DNA from: Actinomadura litoris
GTDB lineage: Bacteria; Actinomycetota; Actinomycetes; Streptosporangiales; Streptosporangiaceae
Direction: 5' to 3'
Assembly (NCBI RefSeq): GCF_009733595.1
Contig: NZ_WOFH01000003.1
Span: 248,001 to 312,000 of the forward strand
DNA: 64,000 nt
Shown here: positions 1 through 17,810 of the stretch, in pieces
Numbering within the stretch: position 1 is the first letter of the stretch
How the letters are laid out: each line of letters begins with the position of its first letter
Notes under the pieces: generated by a model
Seen by the model: only the letters and a program-made list of their open reading frames with translations
Database searches by the model: none
Told to the model about the DNA's origin: nothing
Made by a program: the position numbers and the translations under genes

Positions 1-3000
1 GCCCGCCGAACACGGCGGGCAGCAGCCCGGATCGTGCCTGGGAGCGCAGCGCCCCGGTGTCCAGGTGGACGGGTGCGAGGAGCGGCCGGGGCGACGCGAG
101 CGCCGCGTCCAGCAGGGCCATGCCCTCGGCGGGGGAGAGCGGGGAGATGCCGGTCCGCTGGAGCCGGTCCAGGTCGCTCTGCCGGAGGGTGTCGCCCATG
201 CCGCTCGCCTCGGTGTCCCACAGGCCCCAGGCGAGGCTGGTCGCGGGGAGCCCGTTCGCGTGCCGGTGGCAGGCGAGGGCGTCGAGGAAGGTGTTGGCGG
301 CGGCGTAGTTGGCCTGTCCGGCGTTGCCGATGAGCCCGGCGACGGAGGAGAACAGGACGAACGCCTCCGGGGCGAGGTCGCGGGTGAGCTCGTGCAGGTT
401 CCAGGCGGCGTCGGCCTTGGCGCGCAGGACGCGGTCGAGGCGTTCGCCGTCCTGGGACGCGAGGACGGCGTCGTCGATGACCCCGGCGGTGTGGATCACG
501 GCGGTGAGCGGACGCTCCCCGGGGATCGACGCGAGCAGCGCGGCCAGCGCGTCGCGGTCGCCGGCGTCGCAGGAGACGACGTCGGCGTCGGCGCCGAGCG
601 CGGCCAGCTCGTCCCGGAGGGCGGCCGCGCCTTCGGCGGCGGGGCCCCGGCGGCTGATGAGCAGCAGGTGGCGCACGCCGTGCTCGGTGACGAGGTGCCG
701 CGCCACGCGGGCGCCGAGCGCGCCGGTGCCGCCGGTGACGAGCACGGTCCCGTCCAGGTCGGGGGCCGTGTCCCCCTCGGGCTCGGCGGCACTGACGAGG
801 CGCGGCACGAGCAGCTCCCCGTCGCGGACGGCGAGTTGAGGCTCTCCGGTGGCGATCGCGGCGGCGAGGACGTCGTCCGTGGGGTCGTCGGTGTCGAGCA
901 GGACGAACCGTCCCGGGTTCTCGGTCTGGGCGACGCGGACGAGCCCCCACACGGCGGCGCCCGCCAGGTCGGTCACGTCCTCGCCGGGACGGGCCGCGAC
1001 CGCGTTCCGGGTGGCGATCACGAGCCGGGAGCCGGTGCGGCCGTCGCCGGACCACTCCTGGAGCGCCGCGAGCACGTCGCGGGTGAGGTCGCGCGTCCCC
1101 GTGAGGACGTCGTCCCCGGACCCGACGGCGGGTCTCACCTCCACGTCGGGCGTCGGCGCGTCCGCGGGCGTGGGGATCGGCTGCCATTCGGGCGCGTAGA
1201 GCGAGCGCGCCACCGGCGACGAGGGGCCGAGGTCGTCCAGCGGCATCGGCCCGGTCCGGAGCGCGCCGACCGACAGGACGGGCGCTCCGGCCGGGTCGGT
1301 CAGCGTGACGTCGAGGGCGCCGTCCGGGCCCGGAGAGAGGCGGGCCCGGACGGCGGTGGCGTCGGTGGCGTGCAGCCGCAGCCCGCCGATGCCGGTGATG
1401 TGCGGCGGGGCGTCCGGCCGCAGGAGGTGGGGGACGGCGTCCAGCAGCGCCGGGTGGAGGCCGTAGCCGGAGACCTCGACGCCGTCCGCGAGCGCCAGGT
1501 CGGCGAACACCTCGTCGCCGCGCCGCCACGCGGCCCGCACCCGCGCGTTGCCGAGGTCGTCGAGGTCGTCCAGGTCAAGGGGGTCGGCTCCGGCCGGCGG
1601 CCACACGCCGACGTCCGCACCGCCGACGGCGATGTCGGCGGCGATGTCGGCGGCGACGGCGCGGGCGTGCAGGGCCCAGGGGAGGTCGGCGTCCGCCGGG
1701 CGGCCGTGGACGGTCACGGCCCGGGTCCCGTCCTCGCCGGGCGCGCCGACGGCGACCTGGAGGTGGACGGCGCCCTGGTCCGGCAGCACCAGCGGCGCGC
1801 CGAACTCCAGGTCGCGGACGGACGCGGACCCCGCGGCCGCCACGATCAGATCGGCCAGCGCGGCCGAGGGCAGGACGATCCGCCCCGCGACGCGGTGTCC
1901 GGCGAGCCAGGGGTGGTCGTGCACCGAGATCCGGCCGGTGAACAGCGTCCCGTCGCCGTCGGCGAGGCCGATCGCGGCGGCCAGCAGCGGATGCTCGGCG
2001 ACGCCGAGGCCCGCCGAGGCGACGTCGCCCCCCGGGCCGGGGCGCAGCCAGTAGTGGCGGCGGTCGAACGCGTAGGTCGGCAGGTCGATGGCGCGGGCGC
2101 CGGGGAACACCGCCGCCCAGTCGAGGGCGGCGCCGCCCGCGACCATCCGCGCGAGCGCGTGGGCGAACGACGCGGGTTCGGGACGCCCCTCCTTCAGCGC
2201 GCCGGACGTCGCGAGCCCGGTGACCTCGCCCAGGCAGTCGTGGAGCATGCCGGTCAGCACCGGGTCGGGGCCGAGTTCGAGGAACGCGGTGACGCCGAGC
2301 GCGCGCAGCGCCCGCACGCCGTCGTGGAACCGCACGGCCTGCCGGACGTGCGACACCCAGTAGTCCGGGGAGGTGAGCTGCCCGGGTTCGGCGACGCGTC
2401 CGGTCACGTTGGAGACGACCGTGAGGCGCGGCTCGTGGTAGGTGAGCCCGGCGGCGACGCGGCGGAACTCCTCCAGCACCTCGTCCATGTGCGGGGAGTG
2501 GAAGGCGTGGCTGACCTGGAGGCGCCGCGTCCGGTGGCCGTCGGCCTTGAAGCGCGCGGCGAGGGCGTCGATCGCGTCGGCGTCTCCGGAGACGACCGTG
2601 GACGCGGGACCGTTCACGGCCGCGATCGCGACCCGGTCGTCCAGCGCGCGGGCGACGGTGTCCTCGTCGGCGCCGACGGCGAGCATCGCGCCGTCCCCGC
2701 GGGCGGCCTGCATGAGCCGTCCGCGCGCGGCGACCAGCGCGCACGCGTCCTCCAGCGACCACACCCCGGCCGCGTGCGCCGCCGCGAGCTCGCCGATCGA
2801 GTGCCCGATCAGGTGGCCGGGGGCGAGGCCGAAGTGCTCGGCGAGCCGGAACAGCGCGGTCTCGACGGCGAACAGCGCGGCCTGCGTGAACCGCGTCTGG
2901 TCGAGCAGCGCCGCGTCCTCGGAGCCGGGCTCGGCGAACACCACCTCGCGCAGCGGGCGCGGAAGGTGCCGGTCGAGTTCGCCGCAGACCTGGTCCAGCG

Positions 3001-4762
3001 CCTCCGCGAACACCGGGAACGCGGCGGCCAGCTCGCGTCCCATGCCGAGGCGCTGGCTGCCCTGGCCGGTGAACAGGAACGCGACCCGCGCCGCGCCGTC
3101 CGCCGTGCCGCGCACGACCTGCGGGGACGCCTCGCCGCGCGCCAGCGCGTCCAGCGCGTCCAGGCCCTCCTCGCGGTCGTTCGCGACGACGACCGCGCGG
3201 TGCTCGAACGGCTTCCTGGTCGTGGCGAGCGAGAACGCGGCGTCGACCGGGTCGGCCCCGGCGAGCCGGGCGCGGAGCCGCGCGGCCTGCGCGGCGAGGG
3301 CCTCCTCGCCGCGCGCCGACACCGTCCACAGGACGGGCGCGAGCCCCGGCTCCCTCGCGGCGGCGGCCTCGTGGGCCTGCTCCGGCGGCTCCTCCACGAT
3401 GACGTGGGCGTTGGTGCCGCTGATCCCGAACGAGGAGATCCCGGCGCGGCGCGGCCGGTCGCCCGGCTCCCAGGGGCGCGGCTCGGTGAGCAGCGCCACC
3501 TCGCCCGCCGCCCAGTCCACGCGCGGGGACGGCTCGTCCACGTGCAGCGTCCGCGGCAGCTCGGCGTGCCGCATCGCCATCACCATCTTGATCACACCGG
3601 CGACCCCGGCGGCCGCCTGCGTGTGCCCGATGTTCGACTTGATCGACCCCAGCCACAGCGGGCGCCCCTCGGGACGGTCCTGCCCGTAGGTGCCGATCAC
3701 CGCCTGCGCCTCGATCGGGTCGCCCAGCGAGGTGCCGGTGCCGTGCGCCTCGACCGCGTCCACGTCCGCGCCGGACAGGCCCGCGCCCGCGAGCGCCTGC
3801 CGGATCACCCGCTCCTGCGACGGCCCGTTCGGCGCGGTCAGCCCGTTGGACGCGCCGTCCTGGTTGACCGCCGAACCCCGGATCACGCCCAGGACGGCGC
3901 GGCCGTTGCGCCGCGCGTCCGAGAGCCGCTCCAGCACCAGCATTCCGGCGCCCTCGCCGAGGCCGGTCCCGTCGGCGGCGGCGGCGAACGCCTTGCACCG
4001 CCCGTCCGGCGACAGGCCCCGCTGGCGCGAGAACTCCACGAACACCCGGGGGCGCGCCACGACCGTGACGCCGCCCGCCAGCGCCAGCCCGCACTCGCCG
4101 CGCCGCAGCGCCTGAACCGCGAGGTGCACCGCGACCAGCGACGACGAGCACGCCGTGTCGACCGTGACCGCAGGGCCCTCCAGCCCGAGCGTGTAGGCGA
4201 TGCGCCCGGAGATGACGCTGTTGATCCGCCCGGTCAGCAGGTGCCCCTCGAACTCGGCCGGGGTGCGCGGCGGCGCGTACTCCTGGTCCATCGCCCCGAC
4301 GAACACGCCGGTCGCCGACCCGCGCAGCCCGCCCGGATCGACCGAGGCCCGCTCGAACGCCTCCCACGCCGTCTCCAGCGCGATCCGCTGCTGCGGGTCC
4401 ATCGCCGTCGCCTCACGCGGGCTCAGGTCGAAGAACCCCGGGTCGAACCCGCCCGCGTCCGACAGGAACCCGCCCGCCCGCGACGACACCTTCCCCGGCG
4501 TCGCCGGGACCGGGTCGAACAGGTTCTCCAGGTCCCAGCCCCGGTCGCCCGGGAACGGCCCGACGGCGTCGCCCTCGTCCGCGACGAGCCGCCACAGCGC
4601 CTCGGGGGAGTCGACGCCGCCCGGGTAGCGGCACCCCATCCCGACGATCGCGATCGGCTCGGTGGTGGCCGCGATGAGCTCGGAGTTGCGGCGGCGTAGC
4701 TGCTCGGCCTCCTTCAGGGACGCGCGCAGCGCTTCAACGAGCTGGTCGTTCGACGTGGTCAT
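1..4762 (-). CDS. Type I modular PKS, extension module KS-AT-DH-KR (3' end outside window)
   Basis: The gene starts at ATG 4762, directly after the TAG stop of the preceding PKS (TAG at 4765-4763), so the two are translationally coupled. Residues 1-35 look like an N-terminal docking helix. KS (about 38-460) has the active Cys at about C205 in DTACSSSL plus HGTGT and [10 protein letters not shown] (about 560-860) has GHSIGE with Ser near 654 and the HAFH motif near 752, the malonyl-CoA signature. DH (about 925-1200) keeps HxxxGxxxxP (His near 955) and D-A-V-P-H near 1100, but lacks the YGPxFxG segment between them, so its activity is doubtful. KR (about 1335-1500) has GGTGALG, an Asp-containing IDD motif (B-type) and YAAAN. 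The window ends shortly after the KR, so the ACP and anything beyond it are not visible. Likely second extension module, since it follows the loading/module-1 protein. Confidence 0.95.
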   Translation of the reverse strand, partial: MTTSNDQLVEALRASLKEAEQLRRRNSELIAATTEPIAIVGMGCRYPGGVDSPEALWRLVADEGDAVGPFPGDRGWDLENLFDPVPATPGKVSSRAGGFLSDAGGFDPGFFDLSPREATAMDPQQRIALETAWEAFERASVDPGGLRGSATGVFVGAMDQEYAPPRTPAEFEGHLLTGRINSVISGRIAYTLGLEGPAVTVDTACSSSLVAVHLAVQALRRGECGLALAGGVTVVARPRVFVEFSRQRGLSPDGRCKAFAAAADGTGLGEGAGMLVLERLSDARRNGRAVLGVIRGSAVNQDGASNGLTAPNGPSQERVIRQALAGAGLSGADVDAVEAHGTGTSLGDPIEAQAVIGTYGQDRPEGRPLWLGSIKSNIGHTQAAAGVAGVIKMVMAMRHAELPRTLHVDEPSPRVDWAAGEVALLTEPRPWEPGDRPRRAGISSFGISGTNAHVIVEEPPEQAHEAAAAREPGLAPVLWTVSARGEEALAAQAARLRARLAGADPVDAAFSLATTRKPFEHRAVVVANDREEGLDALDALARGEASPQVVRGTADGAARVAFLFTGQGSQRLGMGRELAAAFPVFAEALDQVCGELDRHLPRPLREVVFAEPGSEDAALLDQTRFTQAALFAVETALFRLAEHFGLAPGHLIGHSIGELAAAHAAGVWSLEDACALVAARGRLMQAARGDGAMLAVGADEDTVARALDDRVAIAAVNGPASTVVSGDADAIDALAARFKADGHRTRRLQVSHAFHSPHMDEVLEEFRRVAAGLTYHEPRLTVVSNVTGRVAEPGQLTSPDYWVSHVRQAVRFHDGVRALRALGVTAFLELGPDPVLTGMLHDCLGEVTGLATSGALKEGRPEPASFAHALARMVAGGAALDWAAVFPGARAIDLPTYAFDRRHYWLRPGPGGDVASAGLGVAEHPLLAAAIGLADGDGTLFTGRISVHDHPWLAGHRVAGRIVLPSAALADLIVAAAGSASVRDLEFGAPLVLPDQGAVHLQVAVGAPGEDGTRAVTVHGRPADADLPWALHARAVAADIAADIAVGGADVGVWPPAGADPLDLDDLDDLGNARVRAAWRRGDEVFADLALADGVEVSGYGLHPALLDAVPHLLRPDAPPHITGIGGLRLHATDATAVRARLSPGPDGALDVTLTDPAGAPVLSVGALRTGPMPLDDLGPSSPVARSLYAPEWQPIPTPADAPTPDVEVRPAVGSGDDVLTGTRDLTRDVLAALQEWSGDGRTGSRLVIATRNAVAARPGEDVTDLAGAAVWGLVRVAQTENPGRFVLLDTDDPTDDVLAAAIATGEPQLAVRDGELLVPRLVSAAEPEGDTAPDLDGTVLVTGGTGALGARVARHLVTEHGVRHLLLISRRGPAAEGAAALRDELAALGADADVVSCDAGDRDALAALLASIPGERPLTAVIHTAGVIDDAVLASQDGERLDRVLRAKADAAWNLHELTRDLAPEAFVLFSSVAGLIGNAGQANYAAANTFLDALACHRHANGLPATSLAWGLWDTEASGMGDTLRQSDLDRLQRTGISPLSPAEGMALLDAALASPRPLLAPVHLDTGALRSQARSGLLPAVFGG

Positions 4763-12919
<8,157 letters not shown>

Positions 12920-12963
12920 CCCGGCTCCTCGTCACTGGTGCTGGTCGCAGTCGGTCGGCCTCC

Positions 12964-13008
12964 ACGGTCGGAGGCGCTGCTAACGGAGGTCTTGCCGGGC
13001 GCTAAAGT
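12964..13008 (-). promoter_or_regulatory. SARP-type promoter of the KSQ/module-1 PKS
   Basis: Read on the minus strand, three heptamers sit at an exact 11-bp period: ACTTTAG (13008-13002), CGGCAAG (12997-12991, weak) and CCGTTAG (12986-12980). After exactly 10 bp comes the hexamer GACCGT (12969-12964), a -10 candidate. The ATG at 12919 lies 50 bp further. The layout is shared with five other promoters in this window. SARP activators are known to bind heptamer direct repeats spaced by 4 bp just upstream of -10. Assignment to a SARP is inference. Confidence 0.75.
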
Positions 13009-13030
13009 CGGCGCGGCCGGGCCGGGCGGG

Positions 13031-14551
13031 TCAGCCGATGGCCTGCTCGAAGTCGAAGAACCCGTACCGGTCGTAGCGGCGCTTCACATCGACGAGCCGG
13101 GGATAGTTCTCGGCGTAGTACGCGCGCCGCCAGTCGGTCAGCTCGGGGTCGATGTAGTTCTGGTACGTCTCGTGCGAGGAGTACCGGTCGGTGACGGTGA
13201 AGGCGTTGTCGATCCACCGGCGGGCGATCGCCCGGTCCTCCTGCGTCGCGCCCGCGGGCGGCACCATCGTCGACCAGTTGACGGTGAACAGCGCGTCGCG
13301 GTGGACGTAGGCGGTGTCGGTGCGGGACGGCCGCGCCGAGACCCCGCCGAGCGCGAACGCCTGCACGAACCTGATGTGCCCGGCCTTGCGGTCGGCGTCG
13401 AACGCCTCGACCATCGCCTCCAGCCCGGCGGCGGGCGCGTCCTTGCGGAAGATGCGGGTCCGCTCCAGCGTGTACCCGGTGCGGGGGAGCATCGCCTCGG
13501 GGTTCGCGCCGACCCGGTGGCACTGCGCGACGGTCTTGGTGGTGCAGTCGAACCACGTCATCATCGCGTCCCGGAACGTCAGGTCGTTGACGTCGCGCTT
13601 CTGCGGCCGCCTGCCCACCTCGGAGATCAGCGCCTCCAGGTGCGGGGCGAGGTCCTCCGGCGAGCCGAGGAACGCGCCGTCGGTGATCAGGTAGGGGACG
13701 TTGCCGGGCGCCGCGTCGAAGTGGATGAACAGCCACCGCGACCCGAGGTTGTCCGGGACGGTCCGCGACCACTTCTGCCAGGCGGCCATGACGCGCTGCA
13801 CGTCGTCCCACGCCCAGTACAGGGTGAAGTTGACCATCCGGGGGACCATCGCGTGCCGGCGCTGGTAGCCGGTGACGATGCCGAAGTTGCCGCCGCCACC
13901 GCCGCGCAGCGCCCAGAACAGGTCGGGATAGGACTTCTCCGAGCAGGTCACGACCCGCCCGTCGGCGAGGACGACCTGCGCCGACTCGACCGTGTCGCAG
14001 CCGATGCCGAGCGCGCGGGTCTGCCAGCCGATGCCGCCGCCCTGGAGGTAGCCGCCCATCGCGACCGTCGGGCACAGCCCGGCGGACACGGCCGCGCCGT
14101 TCCTGGACAGGGTGTCGACGACGTCGACGAGCTGGGCGCCGGGGCCCATGTAGGTCGTGTCGCCCTTCATCTGGATCCCGTTGATCCGGGACACGTCGAT
14201 GACGAGCCCGGTGGAGGTGGAGTACCCGCCGTAGCTGTGGCCGCCGCTGCGCGGCACCGCCGCGATGCCGTTGTACTGCGCGAACGACAGGCACGCCTGC
14301 ACGTCCCCCGGCGACGTGCAGTACGCCACCCCGGCCGGGTTGACGCCGTCGAACTCGGTCCACTGGATCTGCTTGGCGGCGGCGTACCCGGCGTCGGACG
14401 GCAGCACGAGGCGGTCGCCCAGCCGCCTGCGCAGCCGGTCCCACTCCGTCGCCTGCGCGCCCGCGCTGCCCGCCAGGCCCATCACGCCGAGCCCGGCGGC
14501 TGCCAGGGTCGCGGCACCGCCCTTCAGCACCGCTCTCCGTGTCGTCGTCAT
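13031..14551 (-). CDS. Tat-exported BBE-type FAD-dependent oxidoreductase
   Basis: 506 aa from ATG 14551; a GTG two codons upstream is possible, but the ATG is better spaced from the GGAGAGAGG purine run. The N-terminus has a twin-arginine signal (TTRRAVLK, a hydrophobic stretch, and a likely cleavage after AGSAGA near residue 32), so the mature enzyme should act outside the membrane. An FAD-binding PCMH-type domain follows. H105 in SGGHSYGG and C160 in GLCPTV match the two residues that bind FAD covalently in berberine-bridge-enzyme relatives. The C-terminal BBE domain ends with a YYAENYPRL-type motif. The family performs oxidations such as alcohol oxidation, desaturation and oxidative cyclisation. 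Its promoter carries the same heptamer repeats as the PKS genes, so it probably tailors the polyketide, perhaps after export. The exact reaction is unknown. Confidence 0.9.
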   Translation of the reverse strand: MTTTRRAVLKGGAATLAAAGLGVMGLAGSAGAQATEWDRLRRRLGDRLVLPSDAGYAAAKQIQWTEFDGVNPAGVAYCTSPGDVQACLSFAQYNGIAAVPRSGGHSYGGYSTSTGLVIDVSRINGIQMKGDTTYMGPGAQLVDVVDTLSRNGAAVSAGLCPTVAMGGYLQGGGIGWQTRALGIGCDTVESAQVVLADGRVVTCSEKSYPDLFWALRGGGGGNFGIVTGYQRRHAMVPRMVNFTLYWAWDDVQRVMAAWQKWSRTVPDNLGSRWLFIHFDAAPGNVPYLITDGAFLGSPEDLAPHLEALISEVGRRPQKRDVNDLTFRDAMMTWFDCTTKTVAQCHRVGANPEAMLPRTGYTLERTRIFRKDAPAAGLEAMVEAFDADRKAGHIRFVQAFALGGVSARPSRTDTAYVHRDALFTVNWSTMVPPAGATQEDRAIARRWIDNAFTVTDRYSSHETYQNYIDPELTDWRRAYYAENYPRLVDVKRRYDRYGFFDFEQAIG

Positions 14552-14600
14552 GCGCACCTCTCTCCTCAGGGCCCCGGTGGGGGCCGTTCGGCCGGCCGCA

Positions 14601-14634
14601 AGCCTGGGCGCGCCCCCTAAACCCGCGCTTAGGC
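14601..14634 (-). promoter_or_regulatory. SARP-type promoter of the BBE oxidoreductase
   Basis: On the minus strand, heptamer GCCTAAG (14634-14628), a 4-bp spacer, then GGTTTAG (14623-14617). Exactly 10 bp later comes CAGGCT (14606-14601), a -10 candidate, 55 bp before the ATG at 14551. It is back to back with the promoter of the divergent acyltransferase. Confidence 0.75.
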
Positions 14635-14643
14635 GGTTCCATG

Positions 14644-14677
14644 GGATTAGCGGCGGTTTAGCCGCGCCGAGGAGGTT
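14644..14677 (+). promoter_or_regulatory. SARP-type promoter of the PapA-like acyltransferase
   Basis: Heptamer GGATTAG (14644-14650), spacer cggc, heptamer GGTTTAG (14655-14661), exactly 10 bp, then GAGGTT (14672-14677) as -10. The GTG start at 14724 follows 52 bp after the -10 begins. The heptamer period (11 bp) and -10 spacing match the other five sites. Confidence 0.75.
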
Positions 14678-14723
14678 GTGCTCGACCCCTATTCAGCAGG
14701 CCCGACACAGGAGGCTGTGCCAC

Positions 14724-16025
14724 GTGGAACGAAAGCTGAACGCCGTCGAGGCGATGCTCGTCGGCGACGCGAGCACGCGCATCACCGTGGTGTGCACGCT
14801 GCGCGGCGGGATCGACGCGGACGCGCTCGCCGCCGCCTTCGCCGCCAAGGTCGCCGAGCATCCCGCGCTGCGGAGCCACGTCGTGCGGACGCCGGACGGC
14901 CTGCGGTTCGAGCCGCTCGACCCGGCGGACCACCCCGTCCTCCAGGTCCGCCCCGGCGGCCGGGACGCGCTGGAGGAGGAGATCCAGACGCCACTCGACC
15001 CCGGCGAGGCGCTGGTCCGCGCGGTGCTCCTGCGCGGCGACGACGCGGACGGCGAGGACCGCGAGGACGTCGTGGTGTTCGCCGTCGACCACGCCGTGTC
15101 GGACGGCATCAGCGTCGTCACGCTGCACGAGGCGTTCTGGGACCACTACACCCGCGCCGTCGCGGGCGCCGCGCCGGACGCGCCGCCCCGGGCCGTGCCG
15201 GAGCCGGTCCAGGTCCGGTTGCGCCCCTGGTCCGAGGAGGACATCTCCGCGCACGTCGCCCGCCGCGTCGCGGAGGCGAAGGAGATGCGCCCGGTCACGC
15301 TCCCCTACGGCGCGGGCGGGGAGCCGGGCATCCGGCTGGAGCAGATCCGGCTGAGCGCGGCGGACACCGAGGCGATCTCGGCGGCGGCGAAGCGGGACGG
15401 GCTGAGCCGGCACTGGCTGGTGTCCGGCGCGTTGCTGACCGCGCTGCGCCGGCACCTGGACGCGCCGTCCGGCCCCGCGAACCTGAGCTGCCTCACGCCG
15501 GTGGACCTCCGGTCGCGGCTGGACCCGGAGGTGGACCGCGAGGACATGGTGCTCGCCGCGTCCTGGTTCACCGCCTACGCCGAGGTGCCCGAGGACGGTG
15601 AGGCGACCGCCGTCGGCGCCCGGCTGAACGAGGGGTTCCGGCGCGCCCGCGAGCGCGGCGACCTGGAGCTGGAGATCCTCGGCGTGCACCGGCTGCTGGA
15701 GGACCCGAGCCTGCTGATGCCGAGCCTGGTCGTCACCAACGCGGGCGCGATCTCCACACCGGTCACCCCGCCCGGCGTGGAGATCACCGGCTTCCGCTGG
15801 TTCGGGCTGGCCGCGATGGGGCCGCTGACCGCGTTCGTGCTCACCCTCGACGGCCGCCTGACCGTCGAGTTCGCGTTCAACGGCGGGTTCCTGGACGAGG
15901 GGCTCGTGCGGGCGTTCGCGTCCTCGGTCCGGGAGGTGCTGGCCGAGCTGGCGTCCTCGGGCGCGACGCCGGACGGCGCCGCCGGGCACGCTGCCGCGGG
16001 GAACCCGGCCCGCGTCAACGCCTGA
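14724..16025 (+). CDS. PapA/condensation-domain-like acyltransferase
   Basis: 433 aa from GTG 14724, chosen because AGGAGG (14709-14714) is ideally spaced and the frame above it is antisense to the divergent gene. The protein is a stand-alone condensation-fold acyltransferase. The HxxxDG catalytic motif appears as DHAVSDG (H123, D127), and the overall form resembles PapA5-type polyketide-associated acyltransferases, which move an acyl group from a carrier protein or CoA onto a hydroxyl. A second conserved region (about 230-300) has the TPVDLRSRL segment typical of the family's C-terminal lobe. Its promoter carries the cluster's heptamer repeats, so it probably esterifies a hydroxyl of the polyketide; the C7-OH predicted from the PKS, or a sugar, are candidates. 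Acyl donor and acceptor are not visible from sequence. Confidence 0.85.
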   Translation: MERKLNAVEAMLVGDASTRITVVCTLRGGIDADALAAAFAAKVAEHPALRSHVVRTPDGLRFEPLDPADHPVLQVRPGGRDALEEEIQTPLDPGEALVRAVLLRGDDADGEDREDVVVFAVDHAVSDGISVVTLHEAFWDHYTRAVAGAAPDAPPRAVPEPVQVRLRPWSEEDISAHVARRVAEAKEMRPVTLPYGAGGEPGIRLEQIRLSAADTEAISAAAKRDGLSRHWLVSGALLTALRRHLDAPSGPANLSCLTPVDLRSRLDPEVDREDMVLAASWFTAYAEVPEDGEATAVGARLNEGFRRARERGDLELEILGVHRLLEDPSLLMPSLVVTNAGAISTPVTPPGVEITGFRWFGLAAMGPLTAFVLTLDGRLTVEFAFNGGFLDEGLVRAFASSVREVLAELASSGATPDGAAGHAAAGNPARVNA

Positions 16026-16036
16026 GCGCCGCACCC

Positions 16037-16071
16037 GAAAGGGGGCACCGGGATCACCGGTGCCCCCTTTC
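16037..16071. terminator. Bidirectional hairpin terminator between convergent genes
   Basis: A perfect 15-bp stem: GAAAGGGGGCACCGG (16037-16051), loop GATCA, and the complementary arm 16057-16071. It lies between the stops of the acyltransferase (16025) and the flavoprotein (16094) and would serve both strands. Confidence 0.85.
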
Positions 16072-16093
16072 CGCGGCGGTCACGGGACGGCTC

Positions 16094-17554
16094 TCAGGAT
16101 GTCGGCTCTCCGAACCACCGCGTGAGGGCCTCGCGCAGCCCCGTGTCCACGCCGTCGCCGGGTGTCGCCCAGGCGACGAAGCCGTCCGGCCGGACGAGCA
16201 GCGCGGCCGCGTCGAGCCCGGGGTGCGGCTCGGCGGCGACCACGTCGACGCGGTCGGCCCATCCGGTGACCCGGGCCTGGTCAGGCTCGGACCCCGAAAG
16301 GTCATAGAGGACGCCGCAGCCGGCGGCGAGCGGCCGCTCGTCCTTCACGGCCAGCAGCGTGTTCGGGACGCGCGCGCCCACCAGCGGGTGCGGGGCGGCG
16401 TCGCTGCCCAGCGGGTAGCGCACGTCGGTCACCTGCGTGATGAGCTGCCGGTTGACCTCGTCGTAGCGGATCAGCTCGGCCATCAGCTCCCGCAGCGCCG
16501 AGGTCGTCCTCCCCGACCGGAACACGGCGAGCTGCGCCTCGCCGTGCAGGCAGGCGCGGTCGCCGACCGGCCGCCGCTCGGCGTCGTAGCTGTCGAGCAG
16601 CCCCGGGGGCGCCCACCCGTTCAGCTCCGCGCCGAGCTTCCACGCCAGGTTGAGCGCGTCGTGGATGCCGGTGCTCTTGCCGTGCGCGGCGTGGACGAAG
16701 TGGGCGTGCGCCGCCTCGCCCGCGAGGAACACCCGCCCCTTGCGGTAGCCGTCGGCGTGCCGGGTCGGCCCGCCGTAGCGGAACAGCCGCTCGGGCTCGC
16801 CCAGCTCGGGCTCCTCGCCGGACGCGCGGCGCAGGGAGGCCAGCAGCTCGTCCTTGCTCAGCGGCACGTCGGCGGCGGGCGGGCGCCGGTCGAACTCGAC
16901 CGACATCACGCGGATCAGGCCGTCGCCGAACGGCAGCACCGAGGTCATCCCGTCCGCGTACAGGCCGGTGTCGAACTCGGGGGACTCCCCGGCGGCGACC
17001 TTGAAGTCGCCGAACACGCCGTAGTAGGACAGCGTGCTCTCGGTGACGTCGAACCCGGCCATCTCCCGGACGGGGCTGTCGGGCCCGTCGCAGCCGACCA
17101 GGTAGGAGCAGCGGATCTCGTAGTCGCCGTCGGCGCAGGACACGCCGAGGGTGACGCCCGACCCGTCCTGCCGCAGGCTCGTCGCGCGGTGCCCGCGGCG
17201 GACGTCCGCGCCGAGCTCCACCGCCCGCTCCTCCAGGATCTCCTCGGCGCGCCAGTCGGGGGAGGCGAGCGTGTACTCGTCCTCGCCGACCTTCTCCACG
17301 TCCAGCCAGATGAGCCCGAAGTGCAGGCGCGGCCACTTCGGCAGCGGCCCGCCGAACCGGTCCATCAGCCCGCGCTGGTCGAGCGCCTCGGCGGCGCGCG
17401 GGTGCAGGCCCATCGAGTGCGTGTGCTCGTGGAGCGTCCCGATCCGCTCCAGCAGGACGACGTCGACCCCGGCGAGCCGCAGCTCCCCGGCCAGCATCAT
17501 GCCGGTGGGCCCGCCGCCCACCACGACGACGGAGGTGCTTTCCTCAGCGTTCAC
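16094..17554 (-). CDS. PHBH-fold FAD protein, candidate PyrE3-type decalin-forming cyclase
   Basis: 486 aa from GTG 17554, with AAAGGAAG upstream. The Rossmann motif GGGPTG (13-18) and a CDGPDSPVR form of the DG motif show the p-hydroxybenzoate-hydroxylase FAD fold. The region that is normally GDAAHxxPPxGGQGMNxG reads GEAAHAHFVHAAHGKSTGIHDA (quoted in parts: GEAAH near 277, GKSTG near 288), so the Asp and the GGQG loop are changed. In pyrroindomycin and chlorothricin pathways, FAD proteins of this fold (PyrE3, ChlE3) catalyse the trans-decalin [4+2] cyclisation and use FAD structurally. The gene lies 28 bp downstream of the tetronate ACP in one operon, which supports this role. A genuine hydroxylase remains possible. 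Cytoplasmic, no signal peptide. Confidence 0.85.
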   Translation of the reverse strand: MNAEESTSVVVVGGGPTGMMLAGELRLAGVDVVLLERIGTLHEHTHSMGLHPRAAEALDQRGLMDRFGGPLPKWPRLHFGLIWLDVEKVGEDEYTLASPDWRAEEILEERAVELGADVRRGHRATSLRQDGSGVTLGVSCADGDYEIRCSYLVGCDGPDSPVREMAGFDVTESTLSYYGVFGDFKVAAGESPEFDTGLYADGMTSVLPFGDGLIRVMSVEFDRRPPAADVPLSKDELLASLRRASGEEPELGEPERLFRYGGPTRHADGYRKGRVFLAGEAAHAHFVHAAHGKSTGIHDALNLAWKLGAELNGWAPPGLLDSYDAERRPVGDRACLHGEAQLAVFRSGRTTSALRELMAELIRYDEVNRQLITQVTDVRYPLGSDAAPHPLVGARVPNTLLAVKDERPLAAGCGVLYDLSGSEPDQARVTGWADRVDVVAAEPHPGLDAAALLVRPDGFVAWATPGDGVDTGLREALTRWFGEPTS

Positions 17555-17582
17555 GGTGCTTCCTTTCGGTGCGGCGGACGGC

Positions 17583-17810
17583 TCACGCGCCGGCCGCCAG
17601 CTCGTAGATGCCGGCGAGGCTCGGCGCCTCCAGCAGGTCGGGCAGGGAGATCGGGCGGCTGGTCTCGCGCTCCAGCACGACCATCAGCGCCAGCAGGTGC
17701 ACCGAGTCCCAGCCGGGCAGCTCGTCGAACCCGGTGCCGACGGTCTCGCTGGTCACCGGCAGGCCGAGTTCGTCGCGGACGAGCGCGACGAAGTCGTCGA
17801 TGCTTCTCAC
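17583..17810 (-). CDS. Stand-alone acyl carrier protein for glyceryl unit
   Basis: 75 aa from GTG 17810. The start overlaps the TGA of the FkbH-like gene (GTGA), so the two are translationally coupled. The phosphopantetheine Ser is S36 in GWDSVHLL. Free ACPs next to FkbH-like proteins hold the glyceryl thioester made from 1,3-bisphosphoglycerate; here the KASIII gene and the distant acyltransferase/hydrolase pair point to tetronate formation rather than methoxymalonyl-ACP. A longer reading frame runs upstream through this start, but its upstream part is only a shadow of the FkbH-like gene. Confidence 0.92.
   Translation of the reverse strand: MRSIDDFVALVRDELGLPVTSETVGTGFDELPGWDSVHLLALMVVLERETSRPISLPDLLEAPSLAGIYELAAGA

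Noticed and set aside
65..4699. A 1544-codon open frame on the plus strand
   Set aside because: It is antisense to a PKS module with all motifs intact; the protein is Arg/Gly/Val-rich low-complexity text produced by GC-rich third positions of the real gene.
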